DNA from: Caballeronia sp. BR00000012568055 | GTDB lineage: Bacteria; Pseudomonadota; Gammaproteobacteria; Burkholderiales; Burkholderiaceae | NCBI RefSeq assembly: GCF_029439455.1 | Contig: NZ_JAQFVG010000311.1 | Coordinates: 1 to 64,000 of the forward strand | Reading direction: 5' to 3' | Length of the DNA stretch: 64,000 nt | Shown: piece by piece, positions 1 through 8,693 of the stretch | How positions within the stretch are numbered: the stretch's first letter is position 1 | How the letters are laid out: every line of letters begins with the position of its first letter | Program-made: the position numbers and the translations under genes | The notes under the pieces: model-generated | The model's database searches: none | The model's input: the letters and a program-made list of their open reading frames with translations, nothing else | What the model was told of the DNA's origin: nothing

Positions 1-13
1 AAGGCTTGATCCT
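1..13 (+). rRNA. 23S rRNA, extreme 3' end (partial)
   Basis: The window opens with a short GGCTTGATCCT stretch that resembles the last bases of bacterial 23S rRNA (E. coli ends GAGGCTTAACCTT). It lies about 110 bases before a 5S rRNA, which is where the 23S end is expected. Only the last dozen bases are present, so the exact 3' end is an estimate. Confidence 0.5.
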
Positions 14-124
14 ATAACCAGTGTGTTTGTACCACTGGCGAGTATCGACTGTGCCACACAGTCACTCCCCACTACTTCTTCCCAGATTGGTTGTAGCGCC
101 CCAAAGCGATACAACAACAAGTCA

Positions 125-241
125 TGCCTGATGACCATAGCGAGTCGGTCCCACCCCTTCCCATCCCGAACAGGACCGTGAAACGACTCCACGCCGATGA
201 TAGTGCGGAGCTCCCGTGTGAAAGTAGGTAATCGTCAGGCT
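125..241 (+). rRNA. rrf: 5S ribosomal RNA
   Basis: This is the 5S rRNA of the large ribosomal subunit. It starts TGCCTGATGACC, contains the conserved core GGTCCCACCCC and CCGAACAGG, and closes with TCAGGC, which pairs with GCCTGA at the 5' end. The length of about 117 nt is normal. It follows the 23S end by a spacer of about 110 nt with no tRNA and is followed directly by a strong terminator, so it is the last gene of an rrn operon whose upstream part is outside the window. The ends may be off by one or two bases. Confidence 0.95.
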
Positions 242-256
242 CCTCATGCTGCAAAC

Positions 257-288
257 AAAAACCCCATCCACACACGGATGGGGTTTTT
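257..288 (+). terminator. rRNA operon terminator
   Basis: A perfect 13-bp stem (257-269 with 276-288) encloses a 6-nt loop and ends in a run of five T, the form of a Rho-independent terminator. The A-run on the left arm also makes it usable from the other strand, where the M20 amidohydrolase gene ends at 339. Confidence 0.93.
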
Positions 289-338
289 GCGTTTGGGGCG
301 CGAAAATTGAGGCGTTCACCGCACGCCTCACAAGTCTG

Positions 339-1529
339 TCAGTAGGCCAAAAAGCGTTCAACCAGACGCACCCAATACGTTGACCCAACTGACAGCAAAT
401 CGTCGTTGAAATCATAGCTAGCGTTATGCAGCATGCAGGGGCCTGCTCCGTGTCCGTGCTCACGATGCCCGCCGTCCCCATTCCCCAAAAACGCATAACA
501 ACCCGGCTTTTCAAGCAACATGAACGAAAAGTCTTCAGCACCCATGGTGGGTTCGACGGAGTCATCGACCTTGTCGATGCCGACGACATCGCTCATAACT
601 TCAGCAGCGAATCGAGCCTGCTCCGGATCATTGATCGTCGGTGGATAGTTTCGGTGGAAGTGAAAATCGACTTGGCAGTCGTAGGCGGCGGCTGTCGCTT
701 CGACGATTTTCCGCATCCGCGTTTCGATCAAATCAAGCGTTTCCACAGTGAAAGTCCGCACGGTACCGCCCAGCCAAGCCTGATCGGGCACAACATTCAT
801 CGCATCGCCGGCGTGGATTTGGGTGATCGACAGCACGGCCGTATCGAGCGGTTTTTTGCTTCGCGTGATGATGCTCTGCAAACCATTCGCAATTTGCACT
901 GCCGTGAACACCGGATCGTGCCCGTTGTGCGGCAGCGCGGCATGTGAGCCGGTGCCACGCACGGTAATCCGGAACTCATTGCTCGACGCCATGATCGGGC
1001 CTTCGGTCACACCGAAGTGACCGGCGGGCATGCCCGGCCAGTTGTGAATGCCGAAGACGGCATCGACGGGAAAGCGCTGGAACAGACCGTCTTCGATCAT
1101 CGCTCGTGCGCCTGCGCCGCCTTCCTCCGCAGGCTGAAAAATAAACACGACGGTGCCATCGAAATTACCGCGTTCTGCCAGATGCTTGGCCGCGCCGAGC
1201 AACATGGCCGTATGTCCGTCATGGCCACACGCGTGCATACGACCGGCGTGTGTCGAGCGATGCTCGAAGTCGTTCAATTCCTGGATCGGGAGCGCGTCCA
1301 TGTCAGCGCGAAGTCCGATTGCTTTGCCACTGGTTCCGCGCTTCAGCACGCCGACGACGCCTGTCTTTCCCAATCCTCGATGGACCGTTATGCCCCATTT
1401 TTCGAGGCTTTCGGCGACGAGTTTCGCTGTGCCGACCTCCTCATATCGCAATTCAGGATGCGCGTGAATCGTTCGTCGGAGTGTTCTGATTTCTTCGTGC
1501 GATGCTTCGATTTCTGGGATCAGGTTCAT
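339..1529 (-). CDS. M20 family amidohydrolase (hippurate hydrolase / N-acyl-amino-acid amidohydrolase type)
   Basis: This 396-aa protein is a cytoplasmic zinc-dependent peptidase-like amidohydrolase that removes acyl groups from N-acylated amino acids such as hippurate. The metal-binding motif ACGHDGH is near residues 100-106 and the PAEEGG motif with the catalytic and metal-binding glutamates is near 133-138. His-Asn-Trp follows near residue 163. The length and full set of motifs match the HipO/AmaA family. It stands alone, converging on the rRNA terminator and divergent from the molybdopterin oxidoreductase gene. The true acyl substrate cannot be told from sequence; IAA-amino-acid hydrolases share the same fold. 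Confidence 0.9.
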   Translation of the reverse strand: MNLIPEIEASHEEIRTLRRTIHAHPELRYEEVGTAKLVAESLEKWGITVHRGLGKTGVVGVLKRGTSGKAIGLRADMDALPIQELNDFEHRSTHAGRMHACGHDGHTAMLLGAAKHLAERGNFDGTVVFIFQPAEEGGAGARAMIEDGLFQRFPVDAVFGIHNWPGMPAGHFGVTEGPIMASSNEFRITVRGTGSHAALPHNGHDPVFTAVQIANGLQSIITRSKKPLDTAVLSITQIHAGDAMNVVPDQAWLGGTVRTFTVETLDLIETRMRKIVEATAAAYDCQVDFHFHRNYPPTINDPEQARFAAEVMSDVVGIDKVDDSVEPTMGAEDFSFMLLEKPGCYAFLGNGDGGHREHGHGAGPCMLHNASYDFNDDLLSVGSTYWVRLVERFLAY

Positions 1530-1690
1530 TTTGAACTGCTCTCACGTTTGAATTCGGATGGCGCGTATAGACGCGCACTCGATTCTCATTCTACGCCGCC
1601 ACTATTTGCAGCATCGGACAGTCGGTCGCATTGCGCCCGTAATAGAATCGCTTCATCTGCCACTGCTTTTTCAGATTTTCCGGATTTTCA

Positions 1691-3772
1691 ATGAACGCCC
1701 CTGCTGAATTCGCCCGCGCCGTCTGCCCCCATGATTGTCCTGACACGTGCGCAATGCGCGTCACGGTGAAAGACGGCAAAGCGGTAAAAATCAGCGGCGA
1801 TCCCGATCATCCGCCGACACAAGGTGTTCTCTGCACAAAGGTCACGCGATACGCCGAGCGCACGCATCACAAAGATCGGCTTTTGACGCCGCTGCGGCGC
1901 GTTGGCCGAAAAGGTGAGGGCAAATTCGAGCCGATTGGCTGGGACGAGGCGTTGAATATAGCCGCCACGCGACTCAAAGAGATTGCGCAGCGCGCGCCCG
2001 AGGCCATTTTGCCGTACAGCTACGCGGGAACAATGGGGCTGATTCAGGGCGAAAGTATCGCGGCGCGCTTGTGCAATACGCTCGGAGCTTCGCGGCTGGA
2101 CCGGACGATTTGCGCGGCTGCGGGTGCGGCGGGTCTGCGTTACACATACGGCGCGAGTCTCGGCATGCATGTCGAGTTTTTCGACGAAAGTGAACTGATC
2201 CTGATCTGGGGCTCGAATCCGATCGCATCGAGCCTGCATTTCTGGACGCGCGCGCAGGAAGCCAAGCGGCGGGGCGCGAAGCTGATCTCTATCGATCCTT
2301 ATAAGTCGTTGACCGCAGAGAAGTGTCATCAACATATCGCGCTTCGGCCTGGAACCGATGCCGCTCTCGCGCTCGGCATGATTCACGTGCTGATCGCTGA
2401 GAATTTCATCGATCGCGCTTACGTGGATTCCCACACGCTCGGCTTTGACGAACTTGCCGAGCGCGCTGCCCTTTATCCGCCGTTACGCGTCGCTGAGATT
2501 TGCGGGATTCCGGCGCAGACGATCGTGGATCTGGCGCGTGCTTATGGTTCGACGAAGAAGTCGGCGATCCGCTTGAATTACGGCATGCAGCGCACGCGCG
2601 GCGGCGGGAATGCGACGCGAGCGATCGCGTGTCTGCCCTCGCTGACGGGTGCATGGCGCGAGCGCTCGGGCGGACTCTTGCTGTCGTCGTCAGGCTGGGC
2701 ACCGATCGACAATGCCGCGCTCGAGCGTCCGGATTTGCTGCCCGGTTGGCCGCGCAAGTTGCCGCGAATCATCAATATGAATGCAATCGGTGACGCGCTG
2801 CTTCATCCCGGCGATGAAACCTTCGGTCCAAAGGTCGAAGCGCTGATTGTCTACAACTCGAATCCGGTCGCGGTCGCGCCTGATTCGGAAAAGGTCGCGG
2901 AGGGCTTCGCGCGCGAAGATCTGTTCACGATCGTTCTCGAACACTTCCAGACAGATACCGCCGACTATGCAGATTTGATCTTTCCTGCCACCACACAGTT
3001 GGAGCATCTCGACGTCCACAAGTCGTACGGCCATACGCATGTCATGGCGAATATGCCCGCGATCCAGCCGGTCGGCGGAGCGCGTTCCAACACGGACATT
3101 TTCCGTGGCATCGCTGGTGCAATGGGCATCGACGATCCCGCCTTGTACGAAACCGACGAGCAACTGGCGTCGAAGGCGTTCCGCTGGAACGATCCCGCGC
3201 TCGCCGGCCAGAACTGGGACGCGCTCAAATCTTCGGGCTGGATCAAGCTCGATATCGCGGATGCGCCGTTCGCGGAAGGTGGTTTTCGCACGCCGTCGGG
3301 CAAGTGCGAGTTTTACAGCGAGCGGCTGAAGCTCGAAGGCCAAGATCCGCTTCCGGACTACCTGCCGCCCTATGAATCAGCCGATGGCGCGCCCGAACTC
3401 GCCGCCCGCTATCCGCTGGCGATGATCTCACCGCCCGCGCGCAACTTCCTGAACAGCAGTTTCGTGAATGTGGAAAGTCTGCGCTCGACAGAAGGGCAGC
3501 CGCATCTCGACATTCATCCGAACGATGCGCAGCCGCGCGGCATCGAAGAAGGTATGCTCGTACGAATCTTCAATGACCGCGGTTCGATGCAGGCGCGCGC
3601 GCGCGTCACCGAACGAGCGCGCGAAGGTTGCGTGGTCGGATTGTCGATCTGGTGGAAGAAGTTGTCGCCCGATGGCCGCAACGCAAATCAGGTTACGAGC
3701 CAGGCGCTGACCGATCTCGGGGGATCGGCCACGTTCTACGATTGTCTGGTCGAAGTGGAATCAGCGCACTGA
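1691..3772 (+). CDS. Molybdopterin-containing oxidoreductase (formate dehydrogenase / BisC superfamily), stand-alone
   Basis: This 693-aa protein belongs to the DMSO-reductase superfamily, which binds bis-molybdopterin guanine dinucleotide. Four cysteines near residues 12, 16, 20 and 48 (CPHDCPDTC, then LC) form the N-terminal [4Fe-4S] site. The molybdopterin domain follows, with IWGSNP near residue 170, and a C-terminal dinucleotide-binding domain starts around residue 570. There is no twin-arginine signal, so it should be cytoplasmic. No gene for an electron-transfer or membrane subunit lies next to it, unlike classical formate dehydrogenase operons. The start at 1691 is the first in-frame ATG. 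The substrate is unknown. Confidence 0.85.
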   Translation: MNAPAEFARAVCPHDCPDTCAMRVTVKDGKAVKISGDPDHPPTQGVLCTKVTRYAERTHHKDRLLTPLRRVGRKGEGKFEPIGWDEALNIAATRLKEIAQRAPEAILPYSYAGTMGLIQGESIAARLCNTLGASRLDRTICAAAGAAGLRYTYGASLGMHVEFFDESELILIWGSNPIASSLHFWTRAQEAKRRGAKLISIDPYKSLTAEKCHQHIALRPGTDAALALGMIHVLIAENFIDRAYVDSHTLGFDELAERAALYPPLRVAEICGIPAQTIVDLARAYGSTKKSAIRLNYGMQRTRGGGNATRAIACLPSLTGAWRERSGGLLLSSSGWAPIDNAALERPDLLPGWPRKLPRIINMNAIGDALLHPGDETFGPKVEALIVYNSNPVAVAPDSEKVAEGFAREDLFTIVLEHFQTDTADYADLIFPATTQLEHLDVHKSYGHTHVMANMPAIQPVGGARSNTDIFRGIAGAMGIDDPALYETDEQLASKAFRWNDPALAGQNWDALKSSGWIKLDIADAPFAEGGFRTPSGKCEFYSERLKLEGQDPLPDYLPPYESADGAPELAARYPLAMISPPARNFLNSSFVNVESLRSTEGQPHLDIHPNDAQPRGIEEGMLVRIFNDRGSMQARARVTERAREGCVVGLSIWWKKLSPDGRNANQVTSQALTDLGGSATFYDCLVEVESAH

Positions 3773-3903
3773 TCTATGTAGCAGGAAGACATTGATGAAG
3801 CCTGTCAGGTGGCGTCTAACCCAGTTGTCGGAAACAGAACCAGCAGCTAGGATTCCGTTTTCGCACGACCATTCTAAAATTATATAAAGGAGGGAGACGC
3901 CGA

Positions 3904-5577
3904 ATGGATAAACCTTGGCTGAATTCCTACCCGGCCGGTGTGCCCGCAGAAATCGATGCATCTGCGTATCGGTCCGTTTCCGAGTTGCTCGAAGACAGCT
4001 TTCGCAAAAATCGCGATCGGCGGGCGTTTCTTTGTATGGGGCAGTCGATCACGTACGGCGAACTCGACGACATGTCGAAGCGCCTCGCTATCTGGTTTCA
4101 GCAGAAAGGTTTGCAGCGCGGCGCGCGTGTCGCGCTGATGATGCCGAACGTGCTGCAATATCCCGTGGCGATCGCGGCCGTGCTTCGTGCGGGTTATATC
4201 GTCGTCAACGTGAATCCGCTTTATACGCCGCGTGAACTGGAGCATCAGCTCAAGGACAGCGGCGCGCAGGCTATCGTTATTCTGGAAAACTTCGCGCATA
4301 CGCTTCAGGCGGTGGCCAAGAACACTGCGATCCGGCATGTAGTCGTGGCGTCGATGGGCGATCTGATGGGCTTGAAAGGCCTGCTGGTCAATTTCGTGGT
4401 TCGACGCGTGAAAAAGCTGGTGCCCGAATGGAGTCTGCCCGGCAGCACGCGCTTCAACGATGCACTGTCCGCAGGCGCGAAAGGCGAACTGACGCGCATC
4501 GAGCAAAGCCCGGATGATGTCGCGTTCCTGCAATACACCGGCGGCACGACGGGCGTGGCGAAGGGCGCGACGCTTACGCATCGGAATTTGATTGCGAACG
4601 TGCTGCAGTCCGAAGTGTGGCTCGATCCGGCGCGCAAACGCAGGCCGGACATCGATCAATTCGTCTGCGTGGTGGCGCTGCCGCTGTATCACATCTTCGC
4701 GCTGACGGTCTGCGGCATGCTGACGATACGTACTGGCGGGCTCGGCGTGCTGATTCCGAATCCACGCGATATCGCCGGGACGATCAAGGAACTGAAGGGT
4801 ATTCAGATCAACACGTTCCCCGCGGTGAACACGCTCTATAACGCGCTTCTGAATCACCCGGACTTCGGCAAGCTCGATTTCTCCAAGCTGATCGCGGCGA
4901 ACGGCGGCGGCATGGCCGTGCAGGAAGCCGTCGCGAAACGTTGGTTCGCGCTGACGGGCGTGCCGATTATCGAAGGGTACGGTTTGTCCGAGACCTCGCC
5001 GTGCGTAACCTGCAATCCGGTGACCGCGACGGAGTACACGGGCACCATTGGCCTGCCGTTGCCGTCCACTGAAATCGCGATTCGCGACGACGACAATCAC
5101 GACGTGGCGTTCGGCCAGCCCGGCGAAATCTGCATTCGAGGTCCGCAGGTGATGGCCGGCTATTGGAATCGACCCGATGAAACCGCGAAGGTGATGACGC
5201 CCGACGGCTTCTTCCGCTCCGGCGATGTCGGCGTGTTCGACGAGCGCGGTTATGTGAAGATCGTCGATCGGAAAAAGGACATGATTCTGGTGTCCGGCTT
5301 CAACGTCTATCCGAACGAAATCGAAGACGTGGTCGCGATGCTGCCCGGCGTGTTCGAAGTGGCGGCAGTCGGCGTGAAGGATCAGAACTCGGGCGAAGCG
5401 GTGAAATTGTTCATCGTGCGCAAGGATCAGAGTCTGACCGAAGCCGATGTCATGGCGTACTGCAAAGAGCGGCTCACGGGCTACAAGCGTCCGCGTACCA
5501 TCGAGTTCCGTAACGATCTGCCGAAGAGCAATGTCGGCAAGATTCTGCGAAGAGAGTTGCGCGACGGCACGGTTTGA
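3904..5577 (+). CDS. fadD: Long-chain fatty acid--CoA ligase (FadD-type)
   Basis: This 557-aa acyl-CoA synthetase activates fatty acids through an acyl-adenylate before beta-oxidation. It carries the AMP-binding loop YTGGTTGVAKGA starting near residue 211, the GYGLSETSP adenine-binding motif, YWNRPDET, the FACS signature (GDVG ... DRKKDMILVSGFNVYPNEIE) and the C-terminal catalytic lysine near 546 in NVGKILRREL. The length matches FadD. The start is set by a strong AGGAGGG ribosome binding site just upstream. It is transcribed alone and ends at a good terminator. Other medium- or long-chain ligases have the same motifs, so chain length is inferred. Confidence 0.9.
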   Translation: MDKPWLNSYPAGVPAEIDASAYRSVSELLEDSFRKNRDRRAFLCMGQSITYGELDDMSKRLAIWFQQKGLQRGARVALMMPNVLQYPVAIAAVLRAGYIVVNVNPLYTPRELEHQLKDSGAQAIVILENFAHTLQAVAKNTAIRHVVVASMGDLMGLKGLLVNFVVRRVKKLVPEWSLPGSTRFNDALSAGAKGELTRIEQSPDDVAFLQYTGGTTGVAKGATLTHRNLIANVLQSEVWLDPARKRRPDIDQFVCVVALPLYHIFALTVCGMLTIRTGGLGVLIPNPRDIAGTIKELKGIQINTFPAVNTLYNALLNHPDFGKLDFSKLIAANGGGMAVQEAVAKRWFALTGVPIIEGYGLSETSPCVTCNPVTATEYTGTIGLPLPSTEIAIRDDDNHDVAFGQPGEICIRGPQVMAGYWNRPDETAKVMTPDGFFRSGDVGVFDERGYVKIVDRKKDMILVSGFNVYPNEIEDVVAMLPGVFEVAAVGVKDQNSGEAVKLFIVRKDQSLTEADVMAYCKERLTGYKRPRTIEFRNDLPKSNVGKILRRELRDGTV

Positions 5578-5592
5578 CGCGCTGGGACTCAG

Positions 5593-5626
5593 AAAAAGCT
5601 CCGCATCGAAAAATGTGGAGCTTTTT
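5593..5626 (+). terminator. Terminator after the acyl-CoA ligase gene
   Basis: A 14-bp stem with one G-T pair (5593-5606 with 5613-5626) ends in a run of six T. It lies 15 bases after the ligase stop codon. Confidence 0.85.
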
Positions 5627-5661
5627 TATCGGCCGATGCAAAACCGCAAAACCATAGAACG

Positions 5662-5687
5662 AAAAAAAGGCGCCCGAAGGCGCCTTT
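5662..5687 (-). terminator. Terminator of the porin gene
   Basis: Read on the minus strand, a 9-bp stem (5679-5687 with 5666-5674) with a TTCG loop is followed by a U-run encoded by the A-run at 5662-5668. It lies about 30 bases after the porin stop. Confidence 0.88.
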
Positions 5688-5715
5688 CAGCAGATACCGC
5701 GTTCTTACCCGCTTA

Positions 5716-6876
5716 TTAGAACTTGTGGCGGATGCCGACGATCGCCGCAACCTGGTTCGACGTCGAAGACGAGGTCAGGCTGTTGATGCTTGCAACCGCT
5801 GCGCGGTTGGTCGAGTCCGTGCCGCTGGCGTGCTGATAGACGCCATCGACATAAACGTCGGTTCGCTTCGACAGGAAGTAGTCCACTCCGAGCGTGCCTT
5901 GGTGATACTTGGCATCGCCCAGGCCGTAGCCCTTCGTGTAGTCGTACGCTGCGCCAACCAGCAGTGCCGGGGTCAACTGATACTTGAAGTTGATTTCGGC
6001 GTTGTGGAACTTGCCCGTGCCGCCCGTGTAGCCAGCCGGGTTCAGAGCAGCCGTGCCGTCCGTGCCGACATCCTTGAACTGCGTGTTGCTATACGTTGCG
6101 CCCACGGTTGCTGCGCCGAACGTGTAAGCACCGCCAGCCGAAATGACCTGGTACGTATGAGCCGATGCGTAGCCCGAGTACACGCGGCTCGTCATGTTCG
6201 AAGCCGTAGCCGACGACGTTGCGTTGTTGCCGAAGAACGAGAAGTTCGGATCCTTGACGTTCAAGTAGCCAGCGCCCAATTGCAGCGGGCCTTGCGAGTA
6301 GCCAACGCCCAGCGACCAGATTTGGTTGCGGTTGAACTGGCCAGCCTGGCCGCCGAGGCTGTACAAGCCGCCGAACGTGAAGCCAGCGTAGTTCGCGCTG
6401 GTGAACTTGATCGCGTTGTTGACGCGATTCGAGTTGTTCATGTTGTCCAGGTCGCCCGGGTGCGCGCCGTAGAACGTGCCCCACTGGCTGCCCACTTCGA
6501 ACGCGCCGGTGTAGTCCACCACGGAGTCGTACTGACGACCCAGCGTGACCGTGCCGAATTGCGCCGTCGACAGACCGACGTACGCCTGACGGCCGAACTC
6601 GTCGCCGCCTTGACCCAGCGTGCCATTGAACACGTTGAAGCCGTTTTCCAACACGAAGATGGCCTTCAGACCGCCACCGAGATCTTCCGTGCCACGCAGG
6701 CCCCAACGGCTGCCCTGAAGGTTACCGCTGCTGGTGAAGTAGCGGTGCTGACCACCGGTGTTATTCACGTAAGCGATGCCGGCGTCGACGATGCCGTACA
6801 GCGTCACACTGCTTTGTGCCTGTGCGGCGCCAGCGAACGCGCTCAGTGCAGCGAAAGCGAGAAGCGACTTTTTCAT
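5716..6876 (-). CDS. Gram-negative trimeric porin (Burkholderia type)
   Basis: This 386-aa outer-membrane general porin admits small hydrophilic solutes. An N-terminal signal peptide of 20 residues (MKKSLLAFAALSAFAGAAQA) precedes a mature part starting QSSVTLYGIVDAGIAY, the hallmark of betaproteobacterial OmpC-like porins. The PEFG-like loop residues and the final phenylalanine (GIRHKF), used by the BAM complex to recognise outer-membrane proteins, are present. The frame stays open 31 codons further upstream. The ATG at 6876 is chosen because the signal peptide begins there and a GGAG site lies just before it. The gene is monocistronic with its own terminator. Confidence 0.93.
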   Translation of the reverse strand: MKKSLLAFAALSAFAGAAQAQSSVTLYGIVDAGIAYVNNTGGQHRYFTSSGNLQGSRWGLRGTEDLGGGLKAIFVLENGFNVFNGTLGQGGDEFGRQAYVGLSTAQFGTVTLGRQYDSVVDYTGAFEVGSQWGTFYGAHPGDLDNMNNSNRVNNAIKFTSANYAGFTFGGLYSLGGQAGQFNRNQIWSLGVGYSQGPLQLGAGYLNVKDPNFSFFGNNATSSATASNMTSRVYSGYASAHTYQVISAGGAYTFGAATVGATYSNTQFKDVGTDGTAALNPAGYTGGTGKFHNAEINFKYQLTPALLVGAAYDYTKGYGLGDAKYHQGTLGVDYFLSKRTDVYVDGVYQHASGTDSTNRAAVASINSLTSSSTSNQVAAIVGIRHKF

Positions 6877-7234
6877 TGAATAGATCTCCAAGGAGTGAAT
6901 TGCGACCTTTTGGGCAGAGTCACTGTTCTTAGCGCCAGTGTGTTGACGGTCCCTGCCCGTACACTTCATATCGAAGTTGCACGTAATGTAACAAACTGGT
7001 CATGGAGGACAAAGGGAAACGGGGGCAATCGGCATAGCTCGTGTGACGTTTACGCAACATGCGCTAAAATCTTGGTTTTGCAGGATTTTTCGACCCGTGT
7101 TTGCCCTAATTCACTTATCGGCGGGTGTTTCGACGTCGCCAGGCGACGTGTCTGATGCTGTGAACGCGGCTTGCTGAGGCAAGAAAACGAAGCATAAAAA
7201 GCAGCACGATGAACAACACAAAAGAGGTGAGGAC
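6877..7234. promoter_or_regulatory. Divergent intergenic region between porin and coq7
   Basis: About 360 bases hold no supported gene. On the minus strand this is the upstream region of the porin. On the plus strand a possible sigma-70 promoter for coq7 is GTGACG (7043-7048), 16 bases, then TAAAAT (7065-7070). The -35 element is weak, so this promoter is tentative. Confidence 0.45.
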
Positions 7235-7873
7235 ATGACACTCGATGAAGTCATCAGTGAGTTTGATCGAGGGCTGCGTTCGATGGCCGGGATCAGCAGG
7301 ATGTCGCGACCGGTGCCCGAATCGGACACGATCGATCCGCTCGGCGACGAATCGCAACTCACTGAAAAGGAGCGCGCGCATTCCGCCGGTCTGATGCGCG
7401 TGAATCATGTCGGTGAGGTGTGTGCTCAGGCGCTGTATCAGGCGCAAAAGCTGGCCACGAATTCGCCCGAACTGAAAGCGCGGTTCGAAGATGCGGCGCG
7501 CGAGGAAGAGGATCATCTCGCGTGGACATCGCGTCGCCTGAAAGATCTCGATTCGCGTCCGAGTCTGCTCAATCCAATCTGGTACGCGGGCGCGCTGGCA
7601 ATCGGCTTCGCCGCCGGCCGATTCGGCGATCGCGCGAGTCTCGGCTTCATGGCGGAAACCGAGCGACAAGTCGAGCAACATCTCGATGGCCACATGCACA
7701 CGCTGCCCGCCGCCGATCACGCCTCACGCGCGATCGTCGAGCAGATGCGTCAGGACGAGGCATCGCACGCGGCATCGGCGATCAGCGCGGGCGCGAGCGA
7801 AGTGCCGTTTCCGGTTCGCACGCTGATGCGCGTGGCATCGAAAGTCATGACACGTACGGCTTATTATTTATAA
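7235..7873 (+). CDS. coq7: 2-polyprenyl-3-methyl-6-methoxy-1,4-benzoquinol hydroxylase (Coq7)
   Basis: This 212-aa di-iron monooxygenase carries out the last ring hydroxylation of ubiquinone synthesis at the inner membrane. The carboxylate-bridged di-iron residues are visible: NHVGEVCAQ with Glu near 61, EEEDH near 90-94, a central [13 protein letters not shown], and QDEASHA in the last helix. It is the Coq7-type enzyme, which betaproteobacteria use in place of the flavin-dependent UbiF. An AGAGGTGAGG site precedes the ATG. It is a single gene between the porin and the dcw cluster. Confidence 0.93.
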   Translation: MTLDEVISEFDRGLRSMAGISRMSRPVPESDTIDPLGDESQLTEKERAHSAGLMRVNHVGEVCAQALYQAQKLATNSPELKARFEDAAREEEDHLAWTSRRLKDLDSRPSLLNPIWYAGALAIGFAAGRFGDRASLGFMAETERQVEQHLDGHMHTLPAADHASRAIVEQMRQDEASHAASAISAGASEVPFPVRTLMRVASKVMTRTAYYL

Positions 7874-7881
7874 GCGCGTTC

Positions 7882-7904
7882 CCCGGAGTCACCCCGACTC
7901 CGGG
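7882..7904 (+). terminator. Hairpin after coq7
   Basis: A perfect 9-bp stem (7882-7890 with 7896-7904) lies 8 bases after the coq7 stop. It lacks a clear T-run, so it may stabilise the 3' end or act as a weak terminator. Confidence 0.5.
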
Positions 7905-8113
7905 CTTCACGATTAACTCTCACCGCCAGCACTGAAACGGTCGCAAGAACAGTTACATTTCACATAGATCAACGGCCGATTTCATCTTTCACATTCACAT
8001 CCCGCACTAGCTCTCTAATTCATAACGCTTTTCTGTTTTCCCGCCACTTAAAGCTCCTCCGCTAAGTCCTTGTTCTATCGGTGAAAAACGCGTTGAAAAA
8101 AAGTTACGCGTCT

Positions 8114-8142
8114 TGACCGACGAAATGCGTTCCTCTAAAGTG
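8114..8142 (+). promoter_or_regulatory. Pmra: sigma-70 promoter of the dcw cluster
   Basis: TTGACC (8114-8119), a 17-base spacer and TAAAGT (8137-8142) form a good sigma-70 promoter about 105 bases before mraZ. It is the only strong promoter seen ahead of the cluster. The 240 bases before it (7905-8113) are AT-richer and hold no supported gene. Confidence 0.75.
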
Positions 8143-8175
8143 GGAGACAGTGTGAGAAAGTGGTCTTTTGTGTGA
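8141..8175 (+). promoter_or_regulatory. Candidate MraZ operator: four GTGKK repeats at 10-bp spacing
   Basis: GTGGG, GTGTG, GTGGT and GTGTG begin at 8141, 8151, 8161 and 8171, exactly one helical turn apart and on the same face. They start inside the -10 element of Pmra. MraZ is known to bind direct repeats of TGGG type spaced by 10 bp in its own promoter, so this is very probably the site at which MraZ controls the dcw cluster. Confidence 0.8.
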
Positions 8176-8249
8176 TTCCGGACCATTTTCAAGCCATTTC
8201 ACGGTGGGAGCGACGTCTCGGTGGGCGTCGAGAACGGGGAGAAGGGCGA

Positions 8250-8678
8250 GTGTTCCAAGGGGCGTCGGCGCTGACGCTCGATGCAAAAGGCCGGATGTCG
8301 ATTCCGTCCCGCTATCGAGATGCGCTGCAAATTCAGGCAGAAGGCCGGGTGACGCTCACAAAGAGCCCGGATGGATGCCTGTTGCTGTTTCCCCGCCCCG
8401 AGTGGGAACGCTTCCGCGAAAAAGTCGCCCAGTTGCCCATGAACGCCATGTGGTGGCGGCGCATCTTTCTCGGCAACGCAATGGATCTGGATTTGGATAC
8501 CGCCGGGCGTGTGCTCGTTTCTCCAGAGCTGCGCTCTGCCGCTGCATTGGAAAAAGACGTGACGCTGCTCGGCATGGGCGCGCACTTCGAACTGTGGGAC
8601 ACGCAGATGTATCAGGCGAAGGAAGCCGAAGCCATGGCTGAAGGCATGCCCGAAGCACTGAAGAATTTCACCTTTTGA
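8250..8678 (+). CDS. mraZ: Transcriptional regulator MraZ
   Basis: This 142-aa protein of the AbrB/SpoVT fold controls the dcw cluster from its first position. Two repeated half-domains are visible: [22 protein letters not shown] near the start and [14 protein letters not shown] near residue 90, each with the D-x-x-G-R motif. The frame is open upstream, but the GTG at 8250 is chosen because family members begin (M)FQGAS and a GGGGAGAAGGG site lies just before it. The rsmH gene follows after 15 bases. Confidence 0.93.
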   Translation: MFQGASALTLDAKGRMSIPSRYRDALQIQAEGRVTLTKSPDGCLLLFPRPEWERFREKVAQLPMNAMWWRRIFLGNAMDLDLDTAGRVLVSPELRSAAALEKDVTLLGMGAHFELWDTQMYQAKEAEAMAEGMPEALKNFTF

Positions 8679-8693
8679 CGCGGCATTCAGAAC

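Noticed and set aside
72..589. Open frames across the 5S rRNA
   Set aside because: They lie over the rRNA and terminator and are not protein-coding.
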